Position numbers and translations under genes: made by a program. The notes under the pieces are model-generated. The model saw only the letters and a program-made list of their open reading frames with translations. It was not told the DNA's origin and ran no database searches. Positions 7,131 through 14,364 of a DNA stretch of 43,150 bases are shown here, one piece after another. The stretch's first letter is position 1. Every line of letters starts with the position of its first letter. This stretch comes from an uncultured Clostridia bacterium (lineage in GTDB: Bacteria > Bacillota > Clostridia > UBA1381), in the NCBI GenBank assembly GCA_944392335.1, contig CALXWJ010000034.1:1-43150 (forward strand), given 5' to 3'.

Positions 7131-7940
7131 TTACTGCTGTTTTCGGAGCGTTTCGTTCATGCTTCCTGTGCGGTATCCTTCCAAGTCCATAGATATATAA
7201 GAAAAACCGAGATCTTTCAATTCCCTATTGATCTGTTCTCTGTATTCCAGCAGTTTTCCAAACTCCTCCGGCATAACCTCAAGTCTTGCCAGATCACCGT
7301 GCACACGCACCCGAAACAGGGAAAAACCTAATTTTGCTAATATCTGTTCCGAGTGTTCCACCATTTTTAACCGTTTTTCAGTAATTTTTTCTCCATACAC
7401 AAACCGCGAGGCAAGACAGGCAAAGGAAGGCTTGTTCCATGTCGGCAGCCCCAGCCTTTTAGACAATTCCCGGATTTCCTGTTTTGTAAAACCGATTTCC
7501 TGCAGCGGGCTTCTGATACCAAGCTCGCGGACAGCGATCATGCCGGGGCGGTAGTCGCCGTTGTCATCAAGGTTAGACCCTTCCGCCACTTCTGCAATAT
7601 CATATTTAACAGCGGTTTGGCGTATCCTTGAAAACATCTCCTTTTTGCAAAGGTAGCAGCGGTTTGTCGGATTATCCTCAAAGCCTTCTATGCAGAATGG
7701 ATCGACATCGCAAATAATATGACGGATATGTTCTTGTGTGCAAAACTGCTCAGCCTCGTCAAACTCACGGCATGGCATCAGACAGGAGCGCACTGTGACA
7801 GCGGCAGTTTTATCTCCCAAAGCCTCCTTTGCCGCCTTCAGCAAAAAGGCTGAGTCCACGCCGCCGGAAAATGCGACAGCCACGCTTTTCAAAGAGCGGA
7901 GACAGTCTTTTAACCGATCATATTTTGCGTTTAATTCCAT
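7131..7940 (-). CDS. larE: LarE, pyridinium-dithiocarboxylate sulfur transferase
   Basis: A 269-residue cytoplasmic PP-loop enzyme. LarE adenylates the pyridinium dicarboxylate intermediate made by LarB and inserts sulfur, generating the dithiolated precursor of the nickel-pincer cofactor. The ATP-binding loop SGGVDS is at residues 25-30. Cys175 (PSFACLASR) matches the position of the sacrificial cysteine of Lactobacillus plantarum LarE. A CxxC pair (RCYLCKKEMF, Cys95 and Cys98) is also present, as expected for the three-cysteine LarE type that carries an iron-sulfur cluster; cluster binding here is inferred. The ATG follows the larC stop by 1 nt with an AAGGAG site inside larC. Confidence 0.92.
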   Translation of the reverse strand: MELNAKYDRLKDCLRSLKSVAVAFSGGVDSAFLLKAAKEALGDKTAAVTVRSCLMPCREFDEAEQFCTQEHIRHIICDVDPFCIEGFEDNPTNRCYLCKKEMFSRIRQTAVKYDIAEVAEGSNLDDNGDYRPGMIAVRELGIRSPLQEIGFTKQEIRELSKRLGLPTWNKPSFACLASRFVYGEKITEKRLKMVEHSEQILAKLGFSLFRVRVHGDLARLEVMPEEFGKLLEYREQINRELKDLGFSYISMDLEGYRTGSMNETLRKQQ

Positions 7941-7941
7941 G

Positions 7942-9162
7942 CTATCTAAGCTCCTTATCTATCAATCTGCGCGCTTCGCGGACTGAGATGTTTTTTTCGG
8001 ACGCAATCTGTGCAATATCATCATATTCTGTTTTGATACGTTCCACACCGTACCCTCCGGAACGTTTTACGCGTACCGTTCCATATGGTGTTTCCACCGC
8101 TTCTTCCTTCCGGTCAAGCACATATCGGGTGCAAATTTGCTCCCGAATCCCGATTGTAGTGGTATATCGGAACATTGCTGAAATGATTGTTTCCTTATTC
8201 TCCGGCATGCAAAGGCAGGAGATCAGTATGCCCGGTCGGTTTTTCTTCATACCGATCGGCGTTGTGAAAACCTCCAATGCTCCGGCGGACAAAATTTGCT
8301 CAGTCGCAAATCCGATTTCCTCCCCGGTCATATCATCAATATTGCAGCAAAGCTCCAATACCTGATCCGGTGTTTTTGCCATATCACCCAGCATCACCCG
8401 CAGGCAGTTTGCGGTTTCAAACTCCTTAGTTCCCATGCCATAGCCGATTTTCTCAACTTTCATGACCGGCATATTGCCGAAAGTATCGACAAAATATTTC
8501 AGCAGCGCCGCACCGGTGGGTGTACACAGCTCGCCTTGAACCGTTCCGCCGTAGATAGGGACGTCTTTTAGAATATATGCAGTCGCCGGGGCGGGAACGG
8601 GAAGTATTCCATGGGCACATTTTACCTGCCCGCAGCCCACATGAACCGGAGAAGCGATAATTCTTTCCGGCGCCAGCTCATGCATCAGCATACAAACGCC
8701 GGTAATATCCGCCACCGCATCCATTGTACCTACCTCATGAAAATGGATCTGGTCGATCTGTCTGCCATGGGCATGGCTTTCTGCCTCCGCAATCAAATGA
8801 TATACAGATAAAATATCATCGCGCACCTTTTCCGGCAAGTCAAAATGCCCGATAATATGTTCAATTTCGTGCAGTCCGGCATGATGATGCTCGTGATGTT
8901 TCTCATGATGATGTTCGTGGTCATGGTCGTGATGATGGTCGTGCATATTCGCATCTTCCCGCTGTCCGTACACGGATACGTCCACATGCGTGCCTGCTAT
9001 ACCGCTCCTGACGGCAGTTTTCTTTTCGATTTTTACTCCCGGAATCCCAAGATTGTTGAGTCTCCTGATAAAATCAATGGGATCGGGATGCAGCTCCAAT
9101 AAGGCCGACATCAGCATATCTCCCGCCGCACCCATACTACATTCTATATATAATGTTTTCAT
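7942..9162 (-). CDS. larC: LarC, nickel insertase for the pincer cofactor
   Basis: This is the CTP-dependent enzyme that inserts Ni into the pyridinium bis-thiocarboxylate cofactor. The N-terminus MKTLYIECSMGAAGDMLM and the block CCNIDDMTGEEIGFA near residue 280 are typical. A strongly histidine-rich loop at about residues 72-95 (more than ten His alternating with Asp and Glu) is a likely nickel reservoir. The protein is continuous, unlike L. plantarum where larC is read through a programmed frameshift. An upstream in-frame ATG at 9171 would abut the GGGAG site, so the ATG at 9162 (9-nt spacing) is preferred. It starts 1 nt beyond the larB stop. Confidence 0.92.
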   Translation of the reverse strand: MKTLYIECSMGAAGDMLMSALLELHPDPIDFIRRLNNLGIPGVKIEKKTAVRSGIAGTHVDVSVYGQREDANMHDHHHDHDHEHHHEKHHEHHHAGLHEIEHIIGHFDLPEKVRDDILSVYHLIAEAESHAHGRQIDQIHFHEVGTMDAVADITGVCMLMHELAPERIIASPVHVGCGQVKCAHGILPVPAPATAYILKDVPIYGGTVQGELCTPTGAALLKYFVDTFGNMPVMKVEKIGYGMGTKEFETANCLRVMLGDMAKTPDQVLELCCNIDDMTGEEIGFATEQILSAGALEVFTTPIGMKKNRPGILISCLCMPENKETIISAMFRYTTTIGIREQICTRYVLDRKEEAVETPYGTVRVKRSGGYGVERIKTEYDDIAQIASEKNISVREARRLIDKELR

Positions 9163-9163
9163 C

Positions 9164-9916
9164 TTAATCATCTCCCATCCGGTTGATCATGCTTGCCTGA
9201 TAGGCCGCACCAAAACCGTTATCAACATTTACCACGCTCACTCCGCTTGCACAAGAATTAAGCATGGATAAAAGTGCCGCCACACCGCCGAAGGACGCGC
9301 CATATCCAACGCTTGTTGGAACGGCGATCACAGGGCAGTCCGCAATACCGCCGACAACACTTGCCAGCGCACCCTCCATGCCGGCAATTGCGATAATTAC
9401 CCTTGCACTCATAAGTTCTTCTGTATGGGAAAGCAGGCGGTGAATACCTGCTACTCCCACATCGTAAAGCCGCACGACATTATTCCCCAATACTTCGGCG
9501 GTCAGCGCCGCTTCCTCTGCTACAGGCATATCACAGGTACCGCCCGTTGCGATTACAATTTTGCCTTTTCTCATCTTTGGCATTTCTCCGGCAATTCCGA
9601 TCCGCCCTGTTTCGTAATATGTAAGGGAAATTCCCCGTTTTACAGCTTCCGCTTTTTCTTTGTCAAGGCGTGTGATCAAAACCGTTTGCTGCCCATGCTG
9701 TAAAAGGGCATTTGTGATGCCAATAATCTGCTCTGCGGTTTTTCCCTGCCCGAAAATAACTTCCGGCACACCCTGCCGCACACTTCTGTGATAGTCCGGT
9801 TTTGCATAACCCAGATCGGAAAAGGGCTCTGTTTTTATATAAAGCATCGCATCATCGATCGAAATACTTCCGTCCGCTATACCCTGCAATAAGCGCCGCA
9901 TATCCGATTGCTCCAT
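9164..9916 (-). CDS. larB: LarB, nicotinate adenine dinucleotide carboxylase/hydrolase
   Basis: LarB carboxylates the pyridinium ring of nicotinic acid adenine dinucleotide and hydrolyses the phosphoanhydride, starting nickel-pincer cofactor synthesis. The protein is about 250 residues with a PurE-like C-terminal half: GKIVIATGGTCDMPVAEEAA, then VIIAIAGMEGALASVVGG and VPTSVGYGASFGGVAAL, which are family hallmarks. A TTG at 9934 extends the frame, but an ideal GGAGGTG lies 6 nt before the ATG at 9916, so that start is chosen. It is the first gene of the larB-larC-larE-permease run, and a terminator-like hairpin ends just before its ribosome binding site. No larA client gene is in the window. 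Confidence 0.92.
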   Translation of the reverse strand: MEQSDMRRLLQGIADGSISIDDAMLYIKTEPFSDLGYAKPDYHRSVRQGVPEVIFGQGKTAEQIIGITNALLQHGQQTVLITRLDKEKAEAVKRGISLTYYETGRIGIAGEMPKMRKGKIVIATGGTCDMPVAEEAALTAEVLGNNVVRLYDVGVAGIHRLLSHTEELMSARVIIAIAGMEGALASVVGGIADCPVIAVPTSVGYGASFGGVAALLSMLNSCASGVSVVNVDNGFGAAYQASMINRMGDD

Positions 9917-9932
9917 CAAATTCACCTCCGGC

Positions 9933-9969
9933 AAAAAGCGGCCTGCCGCAAACTTTCGGCAAAGCCGCT
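9933..9969 (-). terminator. Terminator-like hairpin directly before the larB ribosome binding site
   Basis: On the minus strand AGCGGC (9964-9969) pairs with GCCGCT (9937-9942), enclosing an inner GCCG/CGGC stem, and five T follow at 9937-9933. The GGAGGTG site of larB begins only a few bases later. It could end transcripts from the upstream DUF362 gene or act as an attenuator for the lar operon. Confidence 0.6.
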
Positions 9970-9975
9970 GCTAAT

Positions 9976-10204
9976 TTATTTCATACCGTGCTTAATTAAT
10001 ACCGCTTTGATTTTTCCTTTAGTGTCTTTAACAAGCGGTATGACAAAGCCAAACGGCTGTAACAAGAAGCGTCATACCAACGCCCGAGGCATCCATCTCC
10101 CGCAAGCATTACACACGCATCCGCAGGATTTTGCCGCATTGGTCAAAAACGAGAGTCATAGCGATATTTCACCATACCGTACATGCCTGAATAAAAGCAA
10201 TGTA
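9976..10204 (-). other. Non-coding stretch or gene remnant between the DUF362 gene and larB
   Basis: No intact gene is visible. One minus frame is open from about 10074 to a TAA at 9976-9978 and ends with FGFVIPLVKDTKGKIKAVL, which looks protein-like but has no start codon with a ribosome binding site. Another frame carries a similar short pattern (LVFDQCGKIL) near 10150. It may be the decayed end of a gene or leader RNA of the lar operon. I cannot assign it. Confidence 0.3.
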
Positions 10205-11650
10205 TCATTCATCTATACTAACCAAATTGTAGGTCCGGCTTCCCAAGCCTATTGCTTCTGCATGCTCCAGGGTATGGAGTCCGTTTCTTGACTCGATCCT
10301 GTCGATCAGTGTGCCGCTTTGACTCCTGTCGGTATCGTAAACAATATCAATACAAGCCTGATCCAGCGCTACCGGATCGGTGGAAGCAAGAATACCGACG
10401 TCGTGCATATCCGGCTCTGCCGGATTACCGTCACAGTCGCAGTCAATGGAAATATTGTTCATGACATTGATGTAGACAACCTTTCCGTCAAGATAGTCAA
10501 CTACACCGGACGTTGCCTCAGCCATTGCTTCACAGAACTTGTCCTGATCTCCTCCCCATGGGCTTGTCATGCTTTCGCCGCCCGAATGGATCCAGCTTTT
10601 ACCCTCAGCGGAAGCTATTCCGATAGACATATTCTTGATCGCGCCGCCGAATCCCGCCATTGCATGTCCTTTAAAATGCGCAAGAGAAATAAGCGAATCA
10701 TAATTGGCAAGATTTGCACCTACATAGTTTTCGTTAATCGTTGTACCGTTTTCAATGGGTATCTCCAGGGAACCGTTTTCGTCCATGATATCCACATCAG
10801 CGATTTCTGTAAAACCATGATCTTCAGCAACCTGATAATGCATAGCAGTATTGGCACGGCTTCCGCCATATGCGGTATTGCACTCAACAATTGTTCCGTC
10901 CACACTCTGCACCAAATCTTTAATAAGCTCCGGTCTTAAATAGTTGCTGTTGGGCGGCTCTCCGGTAGACATTTTTACCGCAACGTTGCCCTCAGCGTTA
11001 AATCCAAGCTGTTCGTAAATTTCTACGAGTGCCTCGGGTGTGATCTCTGTTGTCATATAAACCGTCGGAGCATCCGCATCATCCGTGTCTTCTGTTTCTG
11101 ACCCAGAGGCTGTAGGCGTCTCCTTCGACATATCGACAGCCGGTACATGAATGGTGACAGTCTGTGTATCCTGCGCCCATTCTACCGTAAATTGAAATCC
11201 CTCGGCAATGAACCGTATTGGCATCATAGTGCGGTCATTGATAATCGCCGGTGCAACGTCCAGCGTGCTTGCCTCATTATTCAAATACGCCTCTGTGCTG
11301 TTTACGGTAAGCCGTATCGTATCATCCTGATAGGTAAGCGTTACAGTTTGAGCTGCTTCGTCCCAATCTACAGTCCCGCCGACCGATTCAATGATTGCAC
11401 GGATCGGCATCAGAGTTCTGTCCGACACGATCACAGGGGCTGTACCGCGTCCCGGATCAACTTCCTGCGCTGTTCCGTTTACCGTCATTTCCGGATTGCC
11501 GATTTGCAATGTCAGCACGGTTTCATTTTCGTCCGATGTAACAGTTTGCGCACCGCCGCTGAGCAGTGCCACACCCGCGAAGATCACACAAACCGCGGCA
11601 ATGACGGCAATAAAAAGCCATAACTTTTTTCCATTTACAGATTTTTCCAT
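10205..11650 (-). CDS. Membrane-anchored stalk protein with DUF362 domain
   Basis: A 481-residue protein. An N-terminal transmembrane anchor (residues 10-32) is followed by a copper-amine-oxidase-N-like stalk (about 45-170) with two PV/AIINDRT-type halves, a Thr/Asp-rich linker, and a DUF362 domain (about 197-478). Recognisable pieces of the last are VAVKMSTGEPPNSNYLRPEL, SLAHFKGHAMAGFGGAIKN and DVGILASTDPVALDQACID. DUF362 proteins often occur with ferredoxins and have no settled reaction. Here no 4Fe-4S ferredoxin motif is present, although a DCDCDG stretch could bind metal. The anchor places the domain outside the membrane. The stalk is close to that of the 1016-2608 flavodoxin protein. ATG at 11650 has GGAGG, and a strong promoter lies at 11716-11745. 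Confidence 0.82.
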   Translation of the reverse strand: MEKSVNGKKLWLFIAVIAAVCVIFAGVALLSGGAQTVTSDENETVLTLQIGNPEMTVNGTAQEVDPGRGTAPVIVSDRTLMPIRAIIESVGGTVDWDEAAQTVTLTYQDDTIRLTVNSTEAYLNNEASTLDVAPAIINDRTMMPIRFIAEGFQFTVEWAQDTQTVTIHVPAVDMSKETPTASGSETEDTDDADAPTVYMTTEITPEALVEIYEQLGFNAEGNVAVKMSTGEPPNSNYLRPELIKDLVQSVDGTIVECNTAYGGSRANTAMHYQVAEDHGFTEIADVDIMDENGSLEIPIENGTTINENYVGANLANYDSLISLAHFKGHAMAGFGGAIKNMSIGIASAEGKSWIHSGGESMTSPWGGDQDKFCEAMAEATSGVVDYLDGKVVYINVMNNISIDCDCDGNPAEPDMHDVGILASTDPVALDQACIDIVYDTDRSQSGTLIDRIESRNGLHTLEHAEAIGLGSRTYNLVSIDE

Positions 11651-11715
11651 TTTTGTACCTCCTTTAATTTGACTTTTGTTTTAAATACTTCTTATTTAAA
11701 TACTTCTTAATTTAT

Positions 11716-11745
11716 ATTATAATATCTGACTGCAAGTGCTGTCAA
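11716..11745 (-). promoter_or_regulatory. Promoter of the stalk-DUF362 gene
   Basis: Consensus TTGACA (11740-11745) and TATAAT (11716-11721) lie on the minus strand with an 18-bp spacer, about 66 bp before the ATG. Two copies of a TTAAATACTTCTTA motif (11681-11694 and 11696-11709 on the plus strand) lie in the probable leader. Confidence 0.75.
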
Positions 11746-11766
11746 ATACTTATAACGAATGTATCA

Positions 11767-11785
11767 TCATACCTTAAAGGTATGA
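11767..11785. promoter_or_regulatory. 19-bp perfect dyad between two outward-facing promoters
   Basis: TCATACCTT and AAGGTATGA flank a single central base. The dyad lies 22 bp upstream of the -35 of the DUF362 promoter and about 50 bp before a TATAAT on the other strand (11833-11838), which is the right place for a dimeric regulator. Confidence 0.5.
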
Positions 11786-11866
11786 CATTATATTATTTTC
11801 TAAAATTTAATATTTTACAGATTCTTACATAATATAATTTCACAGTAAAAGGATTTAAAAAAGTCC

Positions 11867-11923
11867 ATGAAGAAAGTATGTCTCATTAAAAATCTCAAAG
11901 GCTGCTCGATTTTGGATACATAA
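11867..11923 (+). CDS. Possible 18-residue peptide gene
   Basis: The plus strand contains ATG at 11867, a frame encoding MKKVCLIKNLKGCSILDT, TAA at 11921-11923, and a terminator hairpin starting 4 nt later. AAAAGGA lies 13 nt before the ATG (long spacing) and TATAAT lies at 11833-11838, with no convincing -35. The unit looks like a free-standing short transcript of about 110 nt, either a Cys-containing peptide or a small RNA with a chance frame. The gap 11651-12085 otherwise holds only the promoter, dyad and terminator described separately. No family is recognised. Confidence 0.25.
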   Translation: MKKVCLIKNLKGCSILDT

Positions 11924-11952
11924 CAAAAAAACGCACCTGAGCAGTGCGTTTT
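11924..11952 (-). terminator. Terminator ending the six-gene surface operon
   Basis: Nine-bp arms 11928-11936 and 11944-11952 (core ACGCAC/GTGCGT) enclose a 7-nt loop. On the minus strand seven T follow, making a strong terminator about 135 bp beyond the last gene of the operon. On the plus strand a shorter T-rich tail could end the small transcript at 11867-11923. Confidence 0.8.
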
Positions 11953-12085
11953 ATTTGTTGCAGCATATCTTTTATGCCATGCTGCGGTCTGTGCTAAAAG
12001 CGAGAACCCTTTTAAATTTCTCCCTTTTAAATTTATGTTCCATATATGTATTCTGATACGATCGGCAAAAATTATTTATACCCAA

Positions 12086-14359
12086 TCAGTACAGCCATAT
12101 ATTTTTGAAATTTCCGACGCCAAAAACCAATTCAGGGGCAAACTGACCCAAAGCTTCGCTTTTTTCACCGAAACAAACATACAGATCATGTATACCGTAT
12201 ACTGTATCATTTCTTATTGTCGTCCATTGAAAATTATCCCAGGAACCTGTATCACTCATTATACCTCTTCCTATTTCCGGTCCATCCGGACTGTCAATTC
12301 TGAGAATTACGTTTTTTCCAGAAAATTCCGGTGCAACGGCATATTCAAGCATTATTTTATTAAATCCCGTTCCAAAATCCACATCTTGATAGCATATCCA
12401 ATCTCCGCTGTCGCATGACATCAAAATTCCGTCCGCATCAGAGGTCCCGTATCGGGCAGTATATTCCGCGGCGGACAAAAACAGCGGGTCGGGCTTTACG
12501 GAATTATCGCCCTGTGTTGATTTGTTTCTCTGTACCATGACAGAAAAGGTATCATAATAATTGATTCCCATTCCGCTGTCTGCAATAAATATTTTGATCT
12601 TTCCCGAAGCATCAGTTGTAAAATCTATTGTCTTTCGCTCCCATTGTCCGTCAGGCAAAAACATCCCAGAATTGACAAGAATATTCTCATTCTGATCTAA
12701 TATCCTAACGCTTGTATAGGCGTCGCCCGTCACATAAAACTCTAAACAGTAGCTTGTATTCGGCATCAATGTCAAATCCTGACGTGCTCCGTTCCAGGAG
12801 GTTTTTCCGGTAAGCTTTAGCGAATGTGTGCCTGTATATGCGTTTTCGGATGATATCGAAAACGAAGAACCAAGATCCCATGCAGACGCCGCATTTTCAA
12901 AATCATAATCCCGAACAGCATTTACCGACTCCGTTTGTGATGTAAACGCGCCGATATCGGGTATCATATCAAACACAGCGTTTCCGGCATAATCCCTGCT
13001 TGCATCCTCAGTCCTGATCCCGGCTCCGATGGCAGGGGAATTATCCTGCAGTCTGCAGTCATTTGGATTTTCAACCTGCCGCGAAACAAACATCGGATCT
13101 GCCGCAACGGCATTTTTATGAGTGTCCGGCGGGATATGCCCGTAATAAAGATTTGCACTGTATGTAAATTCCGGCCAATACTCGGGTGTACCCGGAGATA
13201 CAAAGATATTGTTATAAAAATTCACATCCTCTATCCCGCCCACATAGGACGTCCCTATCTGTAAAGGCTCTTGCGGATCATACAACACATTGTTATACAC
13301 CTCTACATGATCCGACTGTATACGAAAGCTTCCGCGTTCTCTTAAAGATATATTATATCTGACGATACACTTATCGGTATCCTTTTTCATCGTATCGGAC
13401 GGCTGCATATAAAATCCGCCTGCATTATCATGACTGTAATTATATTGAAAATAAAATGTACCGGTACATCCCACATCCAGATCATATGCATAAGAATCCC
13501 CTGTTTCTACGATATATGCAACCTCGTTAAACTGGATTATACCATCGGTGCAGCGGGTGGGAAAAATTCCTGCGATCCAGTTTAGATCTTCTCCCAATGC
13601 TCCGATGTAATACAATTTATTATACTCAATCAGCGCATTTTGCGCATTGGTAACAATGATTCCGTCTCTGCCGTTGCGTGTAATGGTATTGCCTTTAATA
13701 TGCACATTATATGATGGAGTTATCCCTGTATCCTGATGACTTAAAAGATAAATCCCTATAGTTTTAATATCATGAATGTCATTATCAGCAATATATAAAC
13801 CATCAAAATTTCCTATGGCACGACAGAAAATTCCTGCATTGTCAAATGTCCCGCAATTGCCGTCCACTTGTGTTATTGTATTATTTTCAATACGTATTCC
13901 ATATGATGTATACCCTTCATTTACTATAGCGGTTATTCCGCTTTTTGAGCTGACTGTACCTGATGTACTTTTGTTTGTTATTTCCAATCCCGTAATAGTC
14001 CAGTAACTTAGATTCTCAAGCAATATTGCATATGAACCTTTACCATTTATCACCGGTTTTTCCCCATCACCGTAGCTTCCTACTGTGATGGGGTTATCTT
14101 TTTCTCCGTTTCCATGTAACTCAAGGTTTCCGTTATATACTTCTCCTGCACGGAATAAAACAGAATCTCCCGGCTTAAATACATTTGAATTTATCTTCTC
14201 CAATGATTTCCATGCTTCATTTTCCGACAGTCCGGAATTATTATCATTACCAATCGAGCTGTCGACATAATAAGTTTCCGCTGAAACTCCGCACTGTATC
14301 ATTATTCCTGCAGTTGCGCACAATATCATGCATATAAGTATATAATAAATTTTTTTCAT
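12086..14359 (-). CDS. Exported right-handed beta-helix protein with two C-terminal carbohydrate-binding-like domains
   Basis: A 757-residue protein with a signal peptide (about 1-27). The opening YYVDSSIGNDNNSGLSENEAW, then WKSLEKIN and GDSVLFRAGEVY, is characteristic of secreted parallel beta-helix enzymes. PbH1-type coils with many N-x-I/N-N-T-I turns (NNTITQVDG, GNTITRNGRDGI, YNKLYYIGALG, YNNVLY, YNNIF) run to about residue 470. A CBM4/9-like jelly roll (about 475-605) and a CBM6-like domain (about 625-757, DSGDWICYQDVDFGTG) follow. Beta-helix relatives include pectate lyases and poly-glycan hydrolases; the exact activity is not readable. It has no SLH domain. Last gene of the operon, 5 nt after the preceding stop. 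Confidence 0.8.
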   Translation of the reverse strand: MKKIYYILICMILCATAGIMIQCGVSAETYYVDSSIGNDNNSGLSENEAWKSLEKINSNVFKPGDSVLFRAGEVYNGNLELHGNGEKDNPITVGSYGDGEKPVINGKGSYAILLENLSYWTITGLEITNKSTSGTVSSKSGITAIVNEGYTSYGIRIENNTITQVDGNCGTFDNAGIFCRAIGNFDGLYIADNDIHDIKTIGIYLLSHQDTGITPSYNVHIKGNTITRNGRDGIIVTNAQNALIEYNKLYYIGALGEDLNWIAGIFPTRCTDGIIQFNEVAYIVETGDSYAYDLDVGCTGTFYFQYNYSHDNAGGFYMQPSDTMKKDTDKCIVRYNISLRERGSFRIQSDHVEVYNNVLYDPQEPLQIGTSYVGGIEDVNFYNNIFVSPGTPEYWPEFTYSANLYYGHIPPDTHKNAVAADPMFVSRQVENPNDCRLQDNSPAIGAGIRTEDASRDYAGNAVFDMIPDIGAFTSQTESVNAVRDYDFENAASAWDLGSSFSISSENAYTGTHSLKLTGKTSWNGARQDLTLMPNTSYCLEFYVTGDAYTSVRILDQNENILVNSGMFLPDGQWERKTIDFTTDASGKIKIFIADSGMGINYYDTFSVMVQRNKSTQGDNSVKPDPLFLSAAEYTARYGTSDADGILMSCDSGDWICYQDVDFGTGFNKIMLEYAVAPEFSGKNVILRIDSPDGPEIGRGIMSDTGSWDNFQWTTIRNDTVYGIHDLYVCFGEKSEALGQFAPELVFGVGNFKNIWLY

Positions 14360-14364
14360 CTATT

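Noticed and set aside
8845..9102. Plus-strand frame rich in Met, Val and hydrophobic residues over larC
   Set aside because: It is the complement of the His/Asp-rich loop codons of larC and has no supporting signals.
10160..10204. ATG on the minus strand near 10182 starting a short frame before larB
   Set aside because: The frame stops after about a dozen codons and has no ribosome site.
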